A stretch of 5,180 nucleotides of DNA, taken from the NCBI GenBank assembly GCA_001003855.1, contig LCPX01000051.1, forward strand, positions 1-5,180, read 5' to 3'. The stretch is from Candidatus Moranbacteria bacterium GW2011_GWE1_49_15 (GTDB lineage: Bacteria > Patescibacteriota > Minisyncoccia > Moranbacterales > GWC2-37-73). A program made the translations under genes and the position numbers. Under the pieces are notes generated by a model. It saw only the letters and a list, made by a program, of their open reading frames with translations. It did no database searches and had not been told where the DNA came from. Below, in pieces: positions 1 to 5,180 of the stretch (the stretch's first letter is position 1; the number at the start of each line of letters is the position of its first letter).

Positions 1-2205
1 CCGATGTTCACCTCCATCAAAAAGGCTTTGGAAGAAGTTCCTGAATTCAAAGAGCACTATAACTCGGGCGAAGACGCGAAGAAGCTCATCAACAACGCCA
101 TGCGCCTGGAGGGGGTTTCGAGGCACGCCGGCATGCATGCTTGCGGGGTCGTCATCACGAAAAATCCCGTGACGGACTACACCCCCATCCAAAACATCAC
201 CGGAGCGCGCGAAGGAACGGTTACCCAATATTCTTCATCGACCAAGACGAGTTATGTGGAAAAGATCGGCCTGCTCAAAATGGACTTTCTGGGACTCAAA
301 AACCTCACCATCATCCAGAACGCCATCCGCATCATCAAAAAAACCAAAGGTGTCGAAATAGATATCGACACCCTTCCGGTCGATGACGAGCTCGCCTACA
401 AACTTTTCCAGGACGGAAAAACGACCGGCGTGTTCCAATTTGAAAGCTCCGGAATGAAAAGATACCTCAAGCTCTTGAGGCCCACAGTCATCGAGGATAT
501 CATCGCGATGGTCGCGCTTTACCGCCCAGGGCCGATGGATTGGATTCCTGATTTCATTTCCGGAAAACACGGCACCAGAAAAGTCAGCTACGTCCACCCA
601 AAACTCGAACCGATCCTCAAAAACACCTACGGGGTGGCGGTGTATCAAGAGCAGGTCATGCAGATCGCCAGGGCTTTGGCCGGCTTTTCCATGGGAGAAG
701 CGGACGTACTTCGAAAAGCCATGGGTAAGAAAATTCTCGACCTTATTCAAGAGCAGAAGATAAAATTCGTGGAGGGGTGCGTGGCCAACGGCATCAGCAA
801 AGAAATCGGAGAAAAGGTGTTCTCCTTCATCGAGCCGTTCGCCGGTTACGGCTTCAACCGCTCGCATGCAGCTTGCTACGCGCTTATCGGATACCAAACG
901 GCATATCTCAAAGCGCATTATCCCGAAGCCTTCATGGCGGCCCTTTTGACCTCGGACCAGAACGACATCGACCGCATCGCGATCGAAGTGGATGAGACCC
1001 GCGACATGGGAATCGAAGTTTTGCCTCCGGACGTCAACGAAAGTTTTGAAAACTTCGCCGTCATAACCGGAGACGACGGAAAAAACAGGATACGCTTCGG
1101 ACTCAACGCCATCAAGAACGTGGGGCACGTGGTCGCCGAAGAGATAGTCAAAGAAAGGAAAGCCAACGGGAAATTCAAAACGTTGGCGGACCTGGTCGAA
1201 CGCGTGCAGACGAAGGACCTCAATAAGAAATCCATCGAAGCCCTGGCCAAGGTCGGCGCGCTCGACGAGCTGGGCGAGAGAAAGCAGATCATCGAAAATG
1301 TGGAAAATATAATCACCTTTTCCAAGAACACGCAGAAGGCGAAAAATTCCAACCAAGTAAGCCTTTTCGGGGCGGAGATATTGGAATCCCCGACAATCCA
1401 AATGACGGAGTGTGAGCCCTCCACCAAAAAAGAAAGATTGAAATGGGAAAAAGAGCTCCTGGGACTCTATGTTTCCGACCACCCGGTGGCCGAATTCCAA
1501 GACTTCCTCGACGAAGCCGCCACTCCGATCGCCAGCCTTTCCAAGGAAATGGTCGGACAAAGGATCAAAGTCGGAGGAGTCATCCAGAAAGTCCAAAAGA
1601 TCCTAACCAAGCGGCATGAAACGATGCTCTTTGTCACGCTCGAAGACACCAAAGGAAGAATCGAACTCCTGGTGTTTCCGAGGGTGCTGGAAAAAACCCA
1701 GAGCGCTTGGGAGGAAGAAAGAATGATCATCGCCGAAGGGAGGCTTTCCGACAAGGACGGATCGTTCAAACTTATCGCCGACGAAGCCAATGAACTCAAC
1801 CGCCATGAAGTCGACGAGTTCATGCGCATCAGGCTGACGCAGAAAACTTATGGCACCGATAAGGCCAGTGAAAATGACGATGGAAATAATACCCCCGGAG
1901 GATCAGGAATCACGAAAGACGAGTCATCAGTCATCAGTCATCAGTCATCGGAAAACGAACCAGCGAACCTAAAACCTAGCGGACCTAAAACCTATAACCT
2001 GTTAATAGGGCTTCCCCACAACGCCACGCCGGACATCATTCATCGGCTCGGGAAATTTTTCAAGGACTGCAAAAGCGGAGACACCAAAGTCGTCCTCCAT
2101 CACAACGAAACCAAACTTCAAACTCCGTTCTCCATAGAACACACGGACGAAATAATCGAGGAACTGAAATCGATCGTCCTGCACGGAAGCGTGGAACTCG
2201 CGTAA
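1..2205 (+). CDS. dnaE: DNA polymerase III alpha subunit, C-terminal part (5' truncated by window)
   Basis: This is the catalytic subunit of the replicative DNA polymerase (family C). The reading frame is open from base 1 and ends with TAA, giving 734 visible residues; the PHP domain and the first two palm aspartates lie upstream of the window. Visible parts, numbered from base 1: HAG-H-CGVVI palm segment near 42-52; LKMDFLG with the third catalytic aspartate at 95 (equivalent to E. coli D555); FRPGP-like YRPGPMDW; YQEQVMQIA and RKAMGKK fingers; GYGFNRSHAACYALI at 282-296; helix-hairpin-helix region about 360-435; a clamp-binding pentapeptide QVSLF at 452-456; an OB fold at about 519-599; a low-complexity linker at about 616-662 coded by short tandem repeats; and a small C-terminal domain at about 663-734. 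The order matches E. coli DnaE rather than PolC. Its nearest terminator lies about 240 nt downstream, so it is probably transcribed apart from thrS. Confidence 0.97.
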   Translation, partial: PMFTSIKKALEEVPEFKEHYNSGEDAKKLINNAMRLEGVSRHAGMHACGVVITKNPVTDYTPIQNITGAREGTVTQYSSSTKTSYVEKIGLLKMDFLGLKNLTIIQNAIRIIKKTKGVEIDIDTLPVDDELAYKLFQDGKTTGVFQFESSGMKRYLKLLRPTVIEDIIAMVALYRPGPMDWIPDFISGKHGTRKVSYVHPKLEPILKNTYGVAVYQEQVMQIARALAGFSMGEADVLRKAMGKKILDLIQEQKIKFVEGCVANGISKEIGEKVFSFIEPFAGYGFNRSHAACYALIGYQTAYLKAHYPEAFMAALLTSDQNDIDRIAIEVDETRDMGIEVLPPDVNESFENFAVITGDDGKNRIRFGLNAIKNVGHVVAEEIVKERKANGKFKTLADLVERVQTKDLNKKSIEALAKVGALDELGERKQIIENVENIITFSKNTQKAKNSNQVSLFGAEILESPTIQMTECEPSTKKERLKWEKELLGLYVSDHPVAEFQDFLDEAATPIASLSKEMVGQRIKVGGVIQKVQKILTKRHETMLFVTLEDTKGRIELLVFPRVLEKTQSAWEEERMIIAEGRLSDKDGSFKLIADEANELNRHEVDEFMRIRLTQKTYGTDKASENDDGNNTPGGSGITKDESSVISHQSSENEPANLKPSGPKTYNLLIGLPHNATPDIIHRLGKFFKDCKSGDTKVVLHHNETKLQTPFSIEHTDEIIEELKSIVLHGSVELA
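1924..1951 (+). repeat. Heptanucleotide tandem repeat, 4 x TCATCAG, inside dnaE
   Basis: Three exact TCATCAG units are followed by TCATCGG. The unit is 7 bp, so gain or loss of one unit would shift the dnaE frame, and only changes of three units keep it. It encodes part of the Ser/His/Gln-rich linker between the OB fold and the C-terminal domain. Confidence 0.9.
1967..1994 (+). repeat. Direct repeat ACCTAAAACCTA x2, inside dnaE
   Basis: Two exact 12-bp copies (1967-1978 and 1983-1994) lie 16 bp apart start to start, just after the TCATCAG array and still in the dnaE linker. Each copy itself contains ACCTA twice in a 7-bp phase, so this resembles a second short heptameric repeat. The period is not a multiple of three, so the two copies are read in different frames. 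Confidence 0.8.
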
Positions 2206-2444
2206 TCCTCTAATTTGAAATTAATTTTCCTATCTATATTTAAACATTTTGAATGCCATACATCCCATACCAAGTATCTTCATTTTTGAAGTTCCCGCCC
2301 AAGGTGGACAGGTCTGCATGCGTCACTCTATCCGAAACCTTGATCGCGAATAATCTCAACACATGGACACTGGATTCGGTGACGGAAAACCTTGGCCGCC
2401 CGCATATTCACCTACTACCTTTTCCATCTTATCAAAAAAAACAA
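2206..2444. other. Gene-free spacer with GC-rich, self-complementary core
   Basis: No convincing gene is seen on either strand. AT-rich ends flank a GC-rich core (about 2290-2400). The core holds nested complementary segments: CCAAGGT 2299-2305 with ACCTTGG 2389-2395, CGTCA 2321-2325 with TGACG 2380-2384, and CCGAA 2332-2336 with TTCGG 2375-2379. It could be the structured 3' untranslated part of the dnaE transcript, a small RNA, or a degenerate repeat element. No promoter or start site is clear. Confidence 0.5.
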
Positions 2445-2481
2445 AGACCCCGCACGATTTCTCGTTTGGGGTCTATTTTTT
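2445..2481. terminator. Bidirectional intrinsic terminator between convergent genes
   Basis: The stem AGACCCC (2445-2451) pairs with GGGGTCT (2468-2474). It continues inside as ACGA (2454-2457) with TCGT (2462-2465) around a TTTC loop. On the plus strand a T-run follows (2476-2481), which would end the dnaE transcript. On the minus strand the A-run at 2434-2441 reads as a T-run after the hairpin, which would end the 229-residue gene's transcript about 70 nt after its stop. Confidence 0.9.
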
Positions 2482-2485
2482 GATT

Positions 2486-2540
2486 TCCAAGGACAAAATT
2501 CCAAAGGGTCCAAGAAAATCAAAGATAACAAAGTTCAAAG
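2486..2540. repeat. Degenerate short repeats (CCAAGG / CAAAG words)
   Basis: The stretch between the terminator and the stop of the minus-strand gene is built from near-copies of TTCCAAGGA, TTCCAAAGG, TCCAAG, TCAAAG, ACAAAG and TTCAAAGG. The units are imperfect and unevenly spaced. It is non-coding and lies in the 3' untranslated part of the minus-strand gene. Confidence 0.5.
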
Positions 2541-2542
2541 GA

Positions 2543-3232
2543 CTAATTACTTGCGGGGACCGAAGCGGAGAAGTCGCCAGCGCACCAGTCATGGGCGAGC
2601 CAGTAGCAGCGCCAGTCCCACTCGCCATCGCCAAGGCGGTAGAGATACGGCAGACAGCGGTTGCCGCGCGGGCCGCGAAGAACCAAGCCAGGAAAATCGA
2701 TGAATCTGATCTTCCTCGTTCTGTACAGCCACTCAAGAACGCTGTTTTCCTTGTTGGCTTGATAGTCAAGCCAGAATCCGAGGAAAACGTTTCCTCCCAG
2801 ACGAATAAGGTCAGGATTTTTCTTAGACCTCATGATTTTTTCTTCGCCCTTTATCGAGCTTTCGCCTTCCTCAAGGTATGCTTCGAAGACGATTTTGGCG
2901 GTTTCCACTTCCGCCAGCTCGAGCGAACGGACATCCATGTCTTCCTCACCCGAAAGACCGTCGCCATCCACAAGACCTTTCCAAATCGACCATCCCTCGC
3001 CGAGGAATTCGACGGGATTGAACGTCTTGGTCAAAATGGATTTCGGGTCGCCGAAATTGAACTGGCAATTGTTTTTCAGAAAAGCTGTGAATCTTGTGCC
3101 GATTTCATCCGGCGTAAGTCCTTCAATGACGCTTTTCTGCAACTGCTCTCCATCGATGCTATCCCAATCAACTTTCGAACCGAAAAGAGATTGGAGATGC
3201 AGAGCTTGACCGCGGGATACGGCTTTACTCAT
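2543..3232 (-). CDS. Uncharacterised 229-residue acidic protein, probably a multi-copy Patescibacteria family
   Basis: The ATG start at 3232 is fixed by a strong ribosome binding site 6-7 nt upstream, and TAG ends the gene at 2543. No signal peptide, membrane segment or known catalytic motif is visible, so it is probably cytoplasmic and soluble. Landmarks: basic N-terminus ([15 protein letters not shown]); GEGWSIWKG at 78-86; GLSGEED at 92-98; an acidic helix-like region at about 100-131; [16 protein letters not shown] at 138-153 followed by a W/Y-rich helix ending LEWLYR at 171; and an aromatic and cysteine-rich C-terminus at 193-217 (Trp 205, 207, 211, 216; Cys 193, 209, 217) that looks like a beta hairpin. 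From memory, not a search, this layout resembles proteins found in several diverged copies per genome in Patescibacteria, with an especially variable C-terminus. It has its own promoter, structured leader and terminator, so it is monocistronic. Function is unknown. A long open frame on the other strand (2363-3400) is judged a shadow. Confidence 0.88.
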
Positions 3233-3238
3233 GGCACA

Positions 3239-3246
3239 TCCTCCTT
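3239..3246 (-). promoter_or_regulatory. Strong ribosome binding site of the 229-residue gene
   Basis: The minus strand reads AAGGAGGA, close to a full match to the 16S anti-Shine-Dalgarno sequence, 6 nt before the ATG at 3232. It is much stronger than anything in front of thrS and decides the start codon. Confidence 0.92.
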
Positions 3247-3247
3247 T

Positions 3248-3277
3248 TTATTTGCGCTTCACCATTTCTTGCACCAT
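3248..3277 (-). CDS. Possible 9-codon upstream ORF (MVQEMVKRK) in the leader
   Basis: ATG at 3277 opens a nine-codon frame closed by TAA at 3250-3248, immediately before the Shine-Dalgarno sequence of the 229-residue gene. A ribosome ending here would sit on that site, so coupling or leader control is conceivable. No ribosome binding site of its own is visible, and a frame this short may be chance. Confidence 0.3.
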   Translation of the reverse strand: MVQEMVKRK

Positions 3278-3305
3278 GCGATACTTTGGCTAGACGCGCT
3301 TATAT

Positions 3306-3353
3306 TTGCCACAGCAGAAAAAACCCAAGACAAGCCGCTTTCCGCTGTGGCAA
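3306..3353 (-). promoter_or_regulatory. 15-bp leader hairpin upstream of the 229-residue gene
   Basis: The arms 3306-3320 and 3339-3353 are complementary over 15 bp around an 18-nt loop. The single mismatch at DNA level (3316/3343) becomes a G-U pair in minus-strand RNA, so the hairpin is complete only in the transcript of the 229-residue gene. No T-run follows, so it is not a terminator. It lies inside the predicted leader (start about 3380), roughly 75 nt before the start codon. Possible roles are mRNA protection, a protein or RNA binding site, or a conserved element of the gene family. Confidence 0.75.
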
Positions 3354-3386
3354 AACGCAAGTTGAAATTTAAGGAACTGATGTCAT

Positions 3387-3415
3387 ATTACACACCCTAA
3401 TTGCAAAAATGTCAA
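3387..3415 (-). promoter_or_regulatory. Sigma70-type promoter of the 229-residue gene
   Basis: On the minus strand there is a perfect -35 box TTGACA (3415-3410), a 17-bp spacer, and a -10 box TGTAAT (3392-3387, 5 of 6). The predicted start is near 3380, giving a leader of about 148 nt. Confidence 0.75.
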
Positions 3416-3417
3416 TA

Positions 3418-3446
3418 TTGCTATAAAATAAGATTAGTCCTATATT
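3418..3446 (+). promoter_or_regulatory. Candidate promoter of thrS and its T-box leader
   Basis: TTGCTA (3418-3423, 4 of 6) is followed by a 17-bp spacer and TATATT (3441-3446, 5 of 6). The predicted start near 3453 falls about 10 nt before the first helix of the T-box leader. An alternative pair, TTGCAA 3401-3406 with TATAAA 3422-3427, has a short 15-bp spacer and fits less well. Confidence 0.6.
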
Positions 3447-3462
3447 TAAAGCACAACCAAAT

Positions 3463-3635
3463 GAAGCTGCGGAGTACCGACCCGCGGAGTCGCGTAAAAT
3501 CCCTATCAGAACCACGCGACACGGCTTCCGTTCAAGCGGCCTACGAATAGGCGCATAAAGTGCCCAAAAAATAATGGGAAATCGAGTGGAACCGCCTGAG
3601 CAATCGGGTCTCGATATTCTGATATTTTTTAGGCA
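3463..3635 (+). promoter_or_regulatory. T-box leader (tRNA-sensing riboswitch) of thrS, predicted to bind tRNA-Thr
   Basis: The leader lies directly upstream of thrS and contains the T-box signature TGGAACCGC (3587-3595). Helices seen: base of Stem I GAAGC 3463-3467 with GCTTC 3524-3528; a short hairpin GCCTA-CGAA-TAGGC (3539-3552) in the Stem III position; and the antiterminator at 3581-3615. In the Stem I region AGTA (3473-3476) and GAACCAC (3509-3515) resemble the two sides of the specifier loop. This puts the codon ACC at 3511-3513, and the next phase reads ACG, also Thr. The TGGA of the bulge predicts a tRNA ending UCCA, that is discriminator U. Stem I is short for the family, and an alternative 7-bp hairpin GTCGCGT/ACGCGAC (3489-3495 with 3514-3520) competes with the canonical fold. 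No strong classical terminator is seen, so control could act on transcription or on translation. Confidence 0.82.
3581..3615 (+). promoter_or_regulatory. T-box antiterminator with 7-nt bulge
   Basis: The lower helix ATCGAG (3581-3586) pairs perfectly with CTCGAT (3610-3615). The 7-nt bulge TGGAACC (3587-3593) sits on the 5' side, and the upper helix GCCT (3594-3597) pairs with GGGT (3606-3609) around an 8-nt loop, with two G-U pairs. This is the expected geometry for binding the NCCA end of an uncharged tRNA. Confidence 0.85.
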
Positions 3636-3665
3636 TTTTTATTTTATAAAATTTATTATTATAAA

Positions 3666-3721
3666 ATTAACGAATTTCGGATTAACGAATTAAAAATGCG
3701 TTAATGCGCTAATCCGTTAAT
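3666..3721. repeat. AT-rich ATTAACG direct and inverted repeats before thrS
   Basis: ATTAACGAATT occurs at 3666-3676 and 3681-3691. Its inverse core CGTTAAT occurs at 3699-3705 and 3715-3721, and CGGATTA 3678-3684 is complementary to TAATCCG 3710-3716. Several mutually exclusive hairpins are possible in the last 60 nt of the thrS leader, ending 7 nt before the start codon. They could influence ribosome access or simply be a spacer repeat. Confidence 0.7.
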
Positions 3722-3728
3722 AAGCAAT

Positions 3729-5180
3729 ATGGAATCTACCGTAAAAAAATTGGAAATTCTTCGCCACTCATCCTCCCATGTCCTGGCTGCGGCCGTTTGG
3801 GAAATGTTTCCCGAAGCCAAATTCGCCATGGGACCGGCGATCGAAAACGGATTCTATTACGACTTCGAACTCCCCCGAACCCTTATTCCTGAAGACCTTC
3901 CCCTGCTCGAAGAAAGGATGCAAAGGATCATCAAGGAAAACCACGGGTTCGAACGGGCCGATCTTCCAGCGCAGGAAGCGAAAGAAAAATTCGAAGGGAT
4001 TGGACAGAATTACAAGGTTGAAATCATCGATGACCTCATAGCGCAGGGCAACGAGAACGTCTCGGTTTATAAATCCGGGGATTTCATCGACCTTTGCAGC
4101 GGACCGCACATCGACTCGACCGGAAAAATCGATCCGCAGGCACTTAAACTAACCAGGATTTCCGGAGCCTATTGGAAAGGAGATGAAAATAATATCCAGC
4201 TCCAAAGGATTTATGGAGTAGTTTTTGAAAATAAAAAGAAACTCAAAGAATATCTCCAGCAGTTGGAAGAAGCTGCCAAGAGAGATCACCGAAAACTTGG
4301 CAAGGAATTGGACCTCTTCGCCTTCTCAGATCTCGTCGGACCAGGACTGCCGCTCTTCACTCCGAAAGGAACTATCATAAAAGAGGAACTGCAAAAACAC
4401 ATCGAAAAGGTTTGCAGAGGTTACGGATTCAAAAAAGTTTCCACTCCCCATCTGGCCAAAATAGACCTCTATGAGAAATCCGGACATGCCCAGAAATTCG
4501 GCGACGAACTTTTCCAGGTCAAATCGCACTACAAACAGAATTACGTGATGAAGCCGGTGCAGTGCCCGCACCAAACCCAGATTTTCGCTTCCCGACCAAG
4601 ATCATATCGCGATCTTCCAATAAGATATATGGAATCGGAAAAACAGTACCGCGATGAGAAACCCGGTGAAATCGGAGGACTCAACCGCGTGATCGCAATC
4701 ACGGTCGAAGACGGACATTCGTTCTGCACCGTCGACCAAGTGAAACAGGAAATGAAAAACATGGTTGAGATAATCAAGGATTTCTATAGCTCGCTCGGAA
4801 TGTGGGGGAACCATTGGGTATCCCTCTCGGTGCGAGACTATGCCCATCCTGAAAAGTATATCGGTGGCCCCCAAGATTGGGACAAGTGCGAACAGATGCT
4901 TCAGGAAATTTCCGATGAGATGGGACTTGATGCGCAAAAGCGCGAAGGTGAAGCCGCTCTCTACGGACCCAAACTAGATTTCATGTTCAAAGATTCCATG
5001 GGAAGGGAAATCCAGATACCGACCGTACAGTTGGATTTCGCCACGCCGAAAAGGTTCGACCTCGTATACACGGACAACACCGGAAAAGAGATCAATCCTG
5101 TCATGGTCCATCGCGCCATTCTTGGATCATATGAAAGATTCCTAATGCTTCTAATCGAGCATTTTGCCGGAGCCTTCCCG
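3729..5180 (+). CDS. thrS: Threonyl-tRNA synthetase without TGS domain (3' truncated by window)
   Basis: The enzyme charges tRNA-Thr with threonine in the cytoplasm. ATG at 3729 is the first start after an in-frame TAA at 3702, and 484 codons run to the window edge without a stop. The protein begins directly in the editing domain, so the roughly 60-residue TGS domain of E. coli ThrRS is missing. Editing-site residues are kept: H13 and H17 (HSSSH), C123 and H127 (CSGPH). The class II catalytic core follows: zinc ligands C279, H330 and H461 (E. coli C334, H385, H511); motif 2 arginine R308 in YRDE; D328; Y412 in LYGPK; PTVQLDF; and HRAILGSYERF of motif 3. The usual NCPGH reads QCPHQ, and the glutamine matching E. 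coli Q381 is valine 326. The anticodon-binding domain lies beyond the window. No clear Shine-Dalgarno sequence precedes the start. A T-box leader upstream indicates control by uncharged tRNA-Thr. Confidence 0.95.
   Translation, partial: MESTVKKLEILRHSSSHVLAAAVWEMFPEAKFAMGPAIENGFYYDFELPRTLIPEDLPLLEERMQRIIKENHGFERADLPAQEAKEKFEGIGQNYKVEIIDDLIAQGNENVSVYKSGDFIDLCSGPHIDSTGKIDPQALKLTRISGAYWKGDENNIQLQRIYGVVFENKKKLKEYLQQLEEAAKRDHRKLGKELDLFAFSDLVGPGLPLFTPKGTIIKEELQKHIEKVCRGYGFKKVSTPHLAKIDLYEKSGHAQKFGDELFQVKSHYKQNYVMKPVQCPHQTQIFASRPRSYRDLPIRYMESEKQYRDEKPGEIGGLNRVIAITVEDGHSFCTVDQVKQEMKNMVEIIKDFYSSLGMWGNHWVSLSVRDYAHPEKYIGGPQDWDKCEQMLQEISDEMGLDAQKREGEAALYGPKLDFMFKDSMGREIQIPTVQLDFATPKRFDLVYTDNTGKEINPVMVHRAILGSYERFLMLLIEHFAGAFP

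Noticed and set aside
235..1596. 453-codon open frame antisense to dnaE
   Set aside because: It is a mirror of the strongly conserved dnaE frame, and its translation shows no family motifs.
1924..1994. Repeats as a CRISPR array
   Set aside because: Units are 7 and 12 bp without spacers of repeat-like spacing, inside an intact coding frame.
2278..2291. Small hairpin CTTCA-TTTT-TGAAG after dnaE as a terminator
   Set aside because: Only 5 bp, AT-rich and without a following T-run; the hairpin at 2445-2481 is far stronger.
2253..2483. 76-codon plus-strand frame downstream of dnaE
   Set aside because: No ribosome binding site, it runs into the terminator hairpin, and the composition follows the inverted repeats rather than a protein.
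3306..3353. 15-bp hairpin as an intrinsic terminator
   Set aside because: No T-run follows on either strand, and it lies between a good promoter and a strong ribosome binding site.
2363..3400. 345-codon open frame on the plus strand opposite the 229-residue gene
   Set aside because: It lacks a ribosome binding site and runs through the terminator, the minus-strand leader and its hairpin. The minus-strand gene has a promoter, a strong ribosome binding site and a coherent protein, so this is a shadow frame.
3603..3630. Classical T-box terminator ATCG-GGTCT-CGAT before the T-run
   Set aside because: The stem is only 4 bp and lies 9 nt from the T-run, too weak to call a terminator.

Overview
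The window looks like a chromosomal piece of a Patescibacteria (Candidate Phyla Radiation) bacterium. This is inferred from three things: a divergent threonyl-tRNA synthetase with no TGS domain, AT-rich spacers with short degenerate repeats, and a 229-residue protein of a type I associate with that group. No database search was possible, so the taxonomic call is moderate. Genes end in TAA or TAG and the standard code reads cleanly.

Layout: (1) 1-2205, plus strand, the C-terminal 734 residues of the replicative DNA polymerase III alpha subunit DnaE, open at the left edge, with short tandem repeats inside its last linker. (2) 2206-2444, a spacer without a gene. Its GC-rich core has nested inverted repeats and it ends at a bidirectional intrinsic terminator (2445-2481). 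(3) 2543-3232, minus strand, an uncharacterised 229-residue acidic protein with its own sigma70-type promoter, a leader of about 148 nt containing a 15-bp hairpin, a possible 9-codon upstream ORF, and a strong ribosome binding site. It shares the terminator with dnaE, so it forms a self-contained single-gene cassette. (4) 3387-3446, two promoters pointing away from each other with their -35 boxes 2 bp apart. (5) About 3453-3728, plus strand, a thrS leader carrying a T-box element: a T-box bulge in a well-formed antiterminator, a candidate ACC (Thr) specifier, and unusual extra pairings. (6) 3729-5180, the first 484 codons of thrS, open at the right edge. It is not reported by simple closed-ORF finding because it has no stop in the window.

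How it works together: dnaE and thrS are housekeeping genes on the same strand, with separate transcription units. thrS is probably controlled by uncharged tRNA-Thr through its leader. The cassette between them is convergent with dnaE and divergent from thrS. The points most worth a second look are the compact, atypical T-box, the structured leader of the 229-residue gene, and that gene itself.
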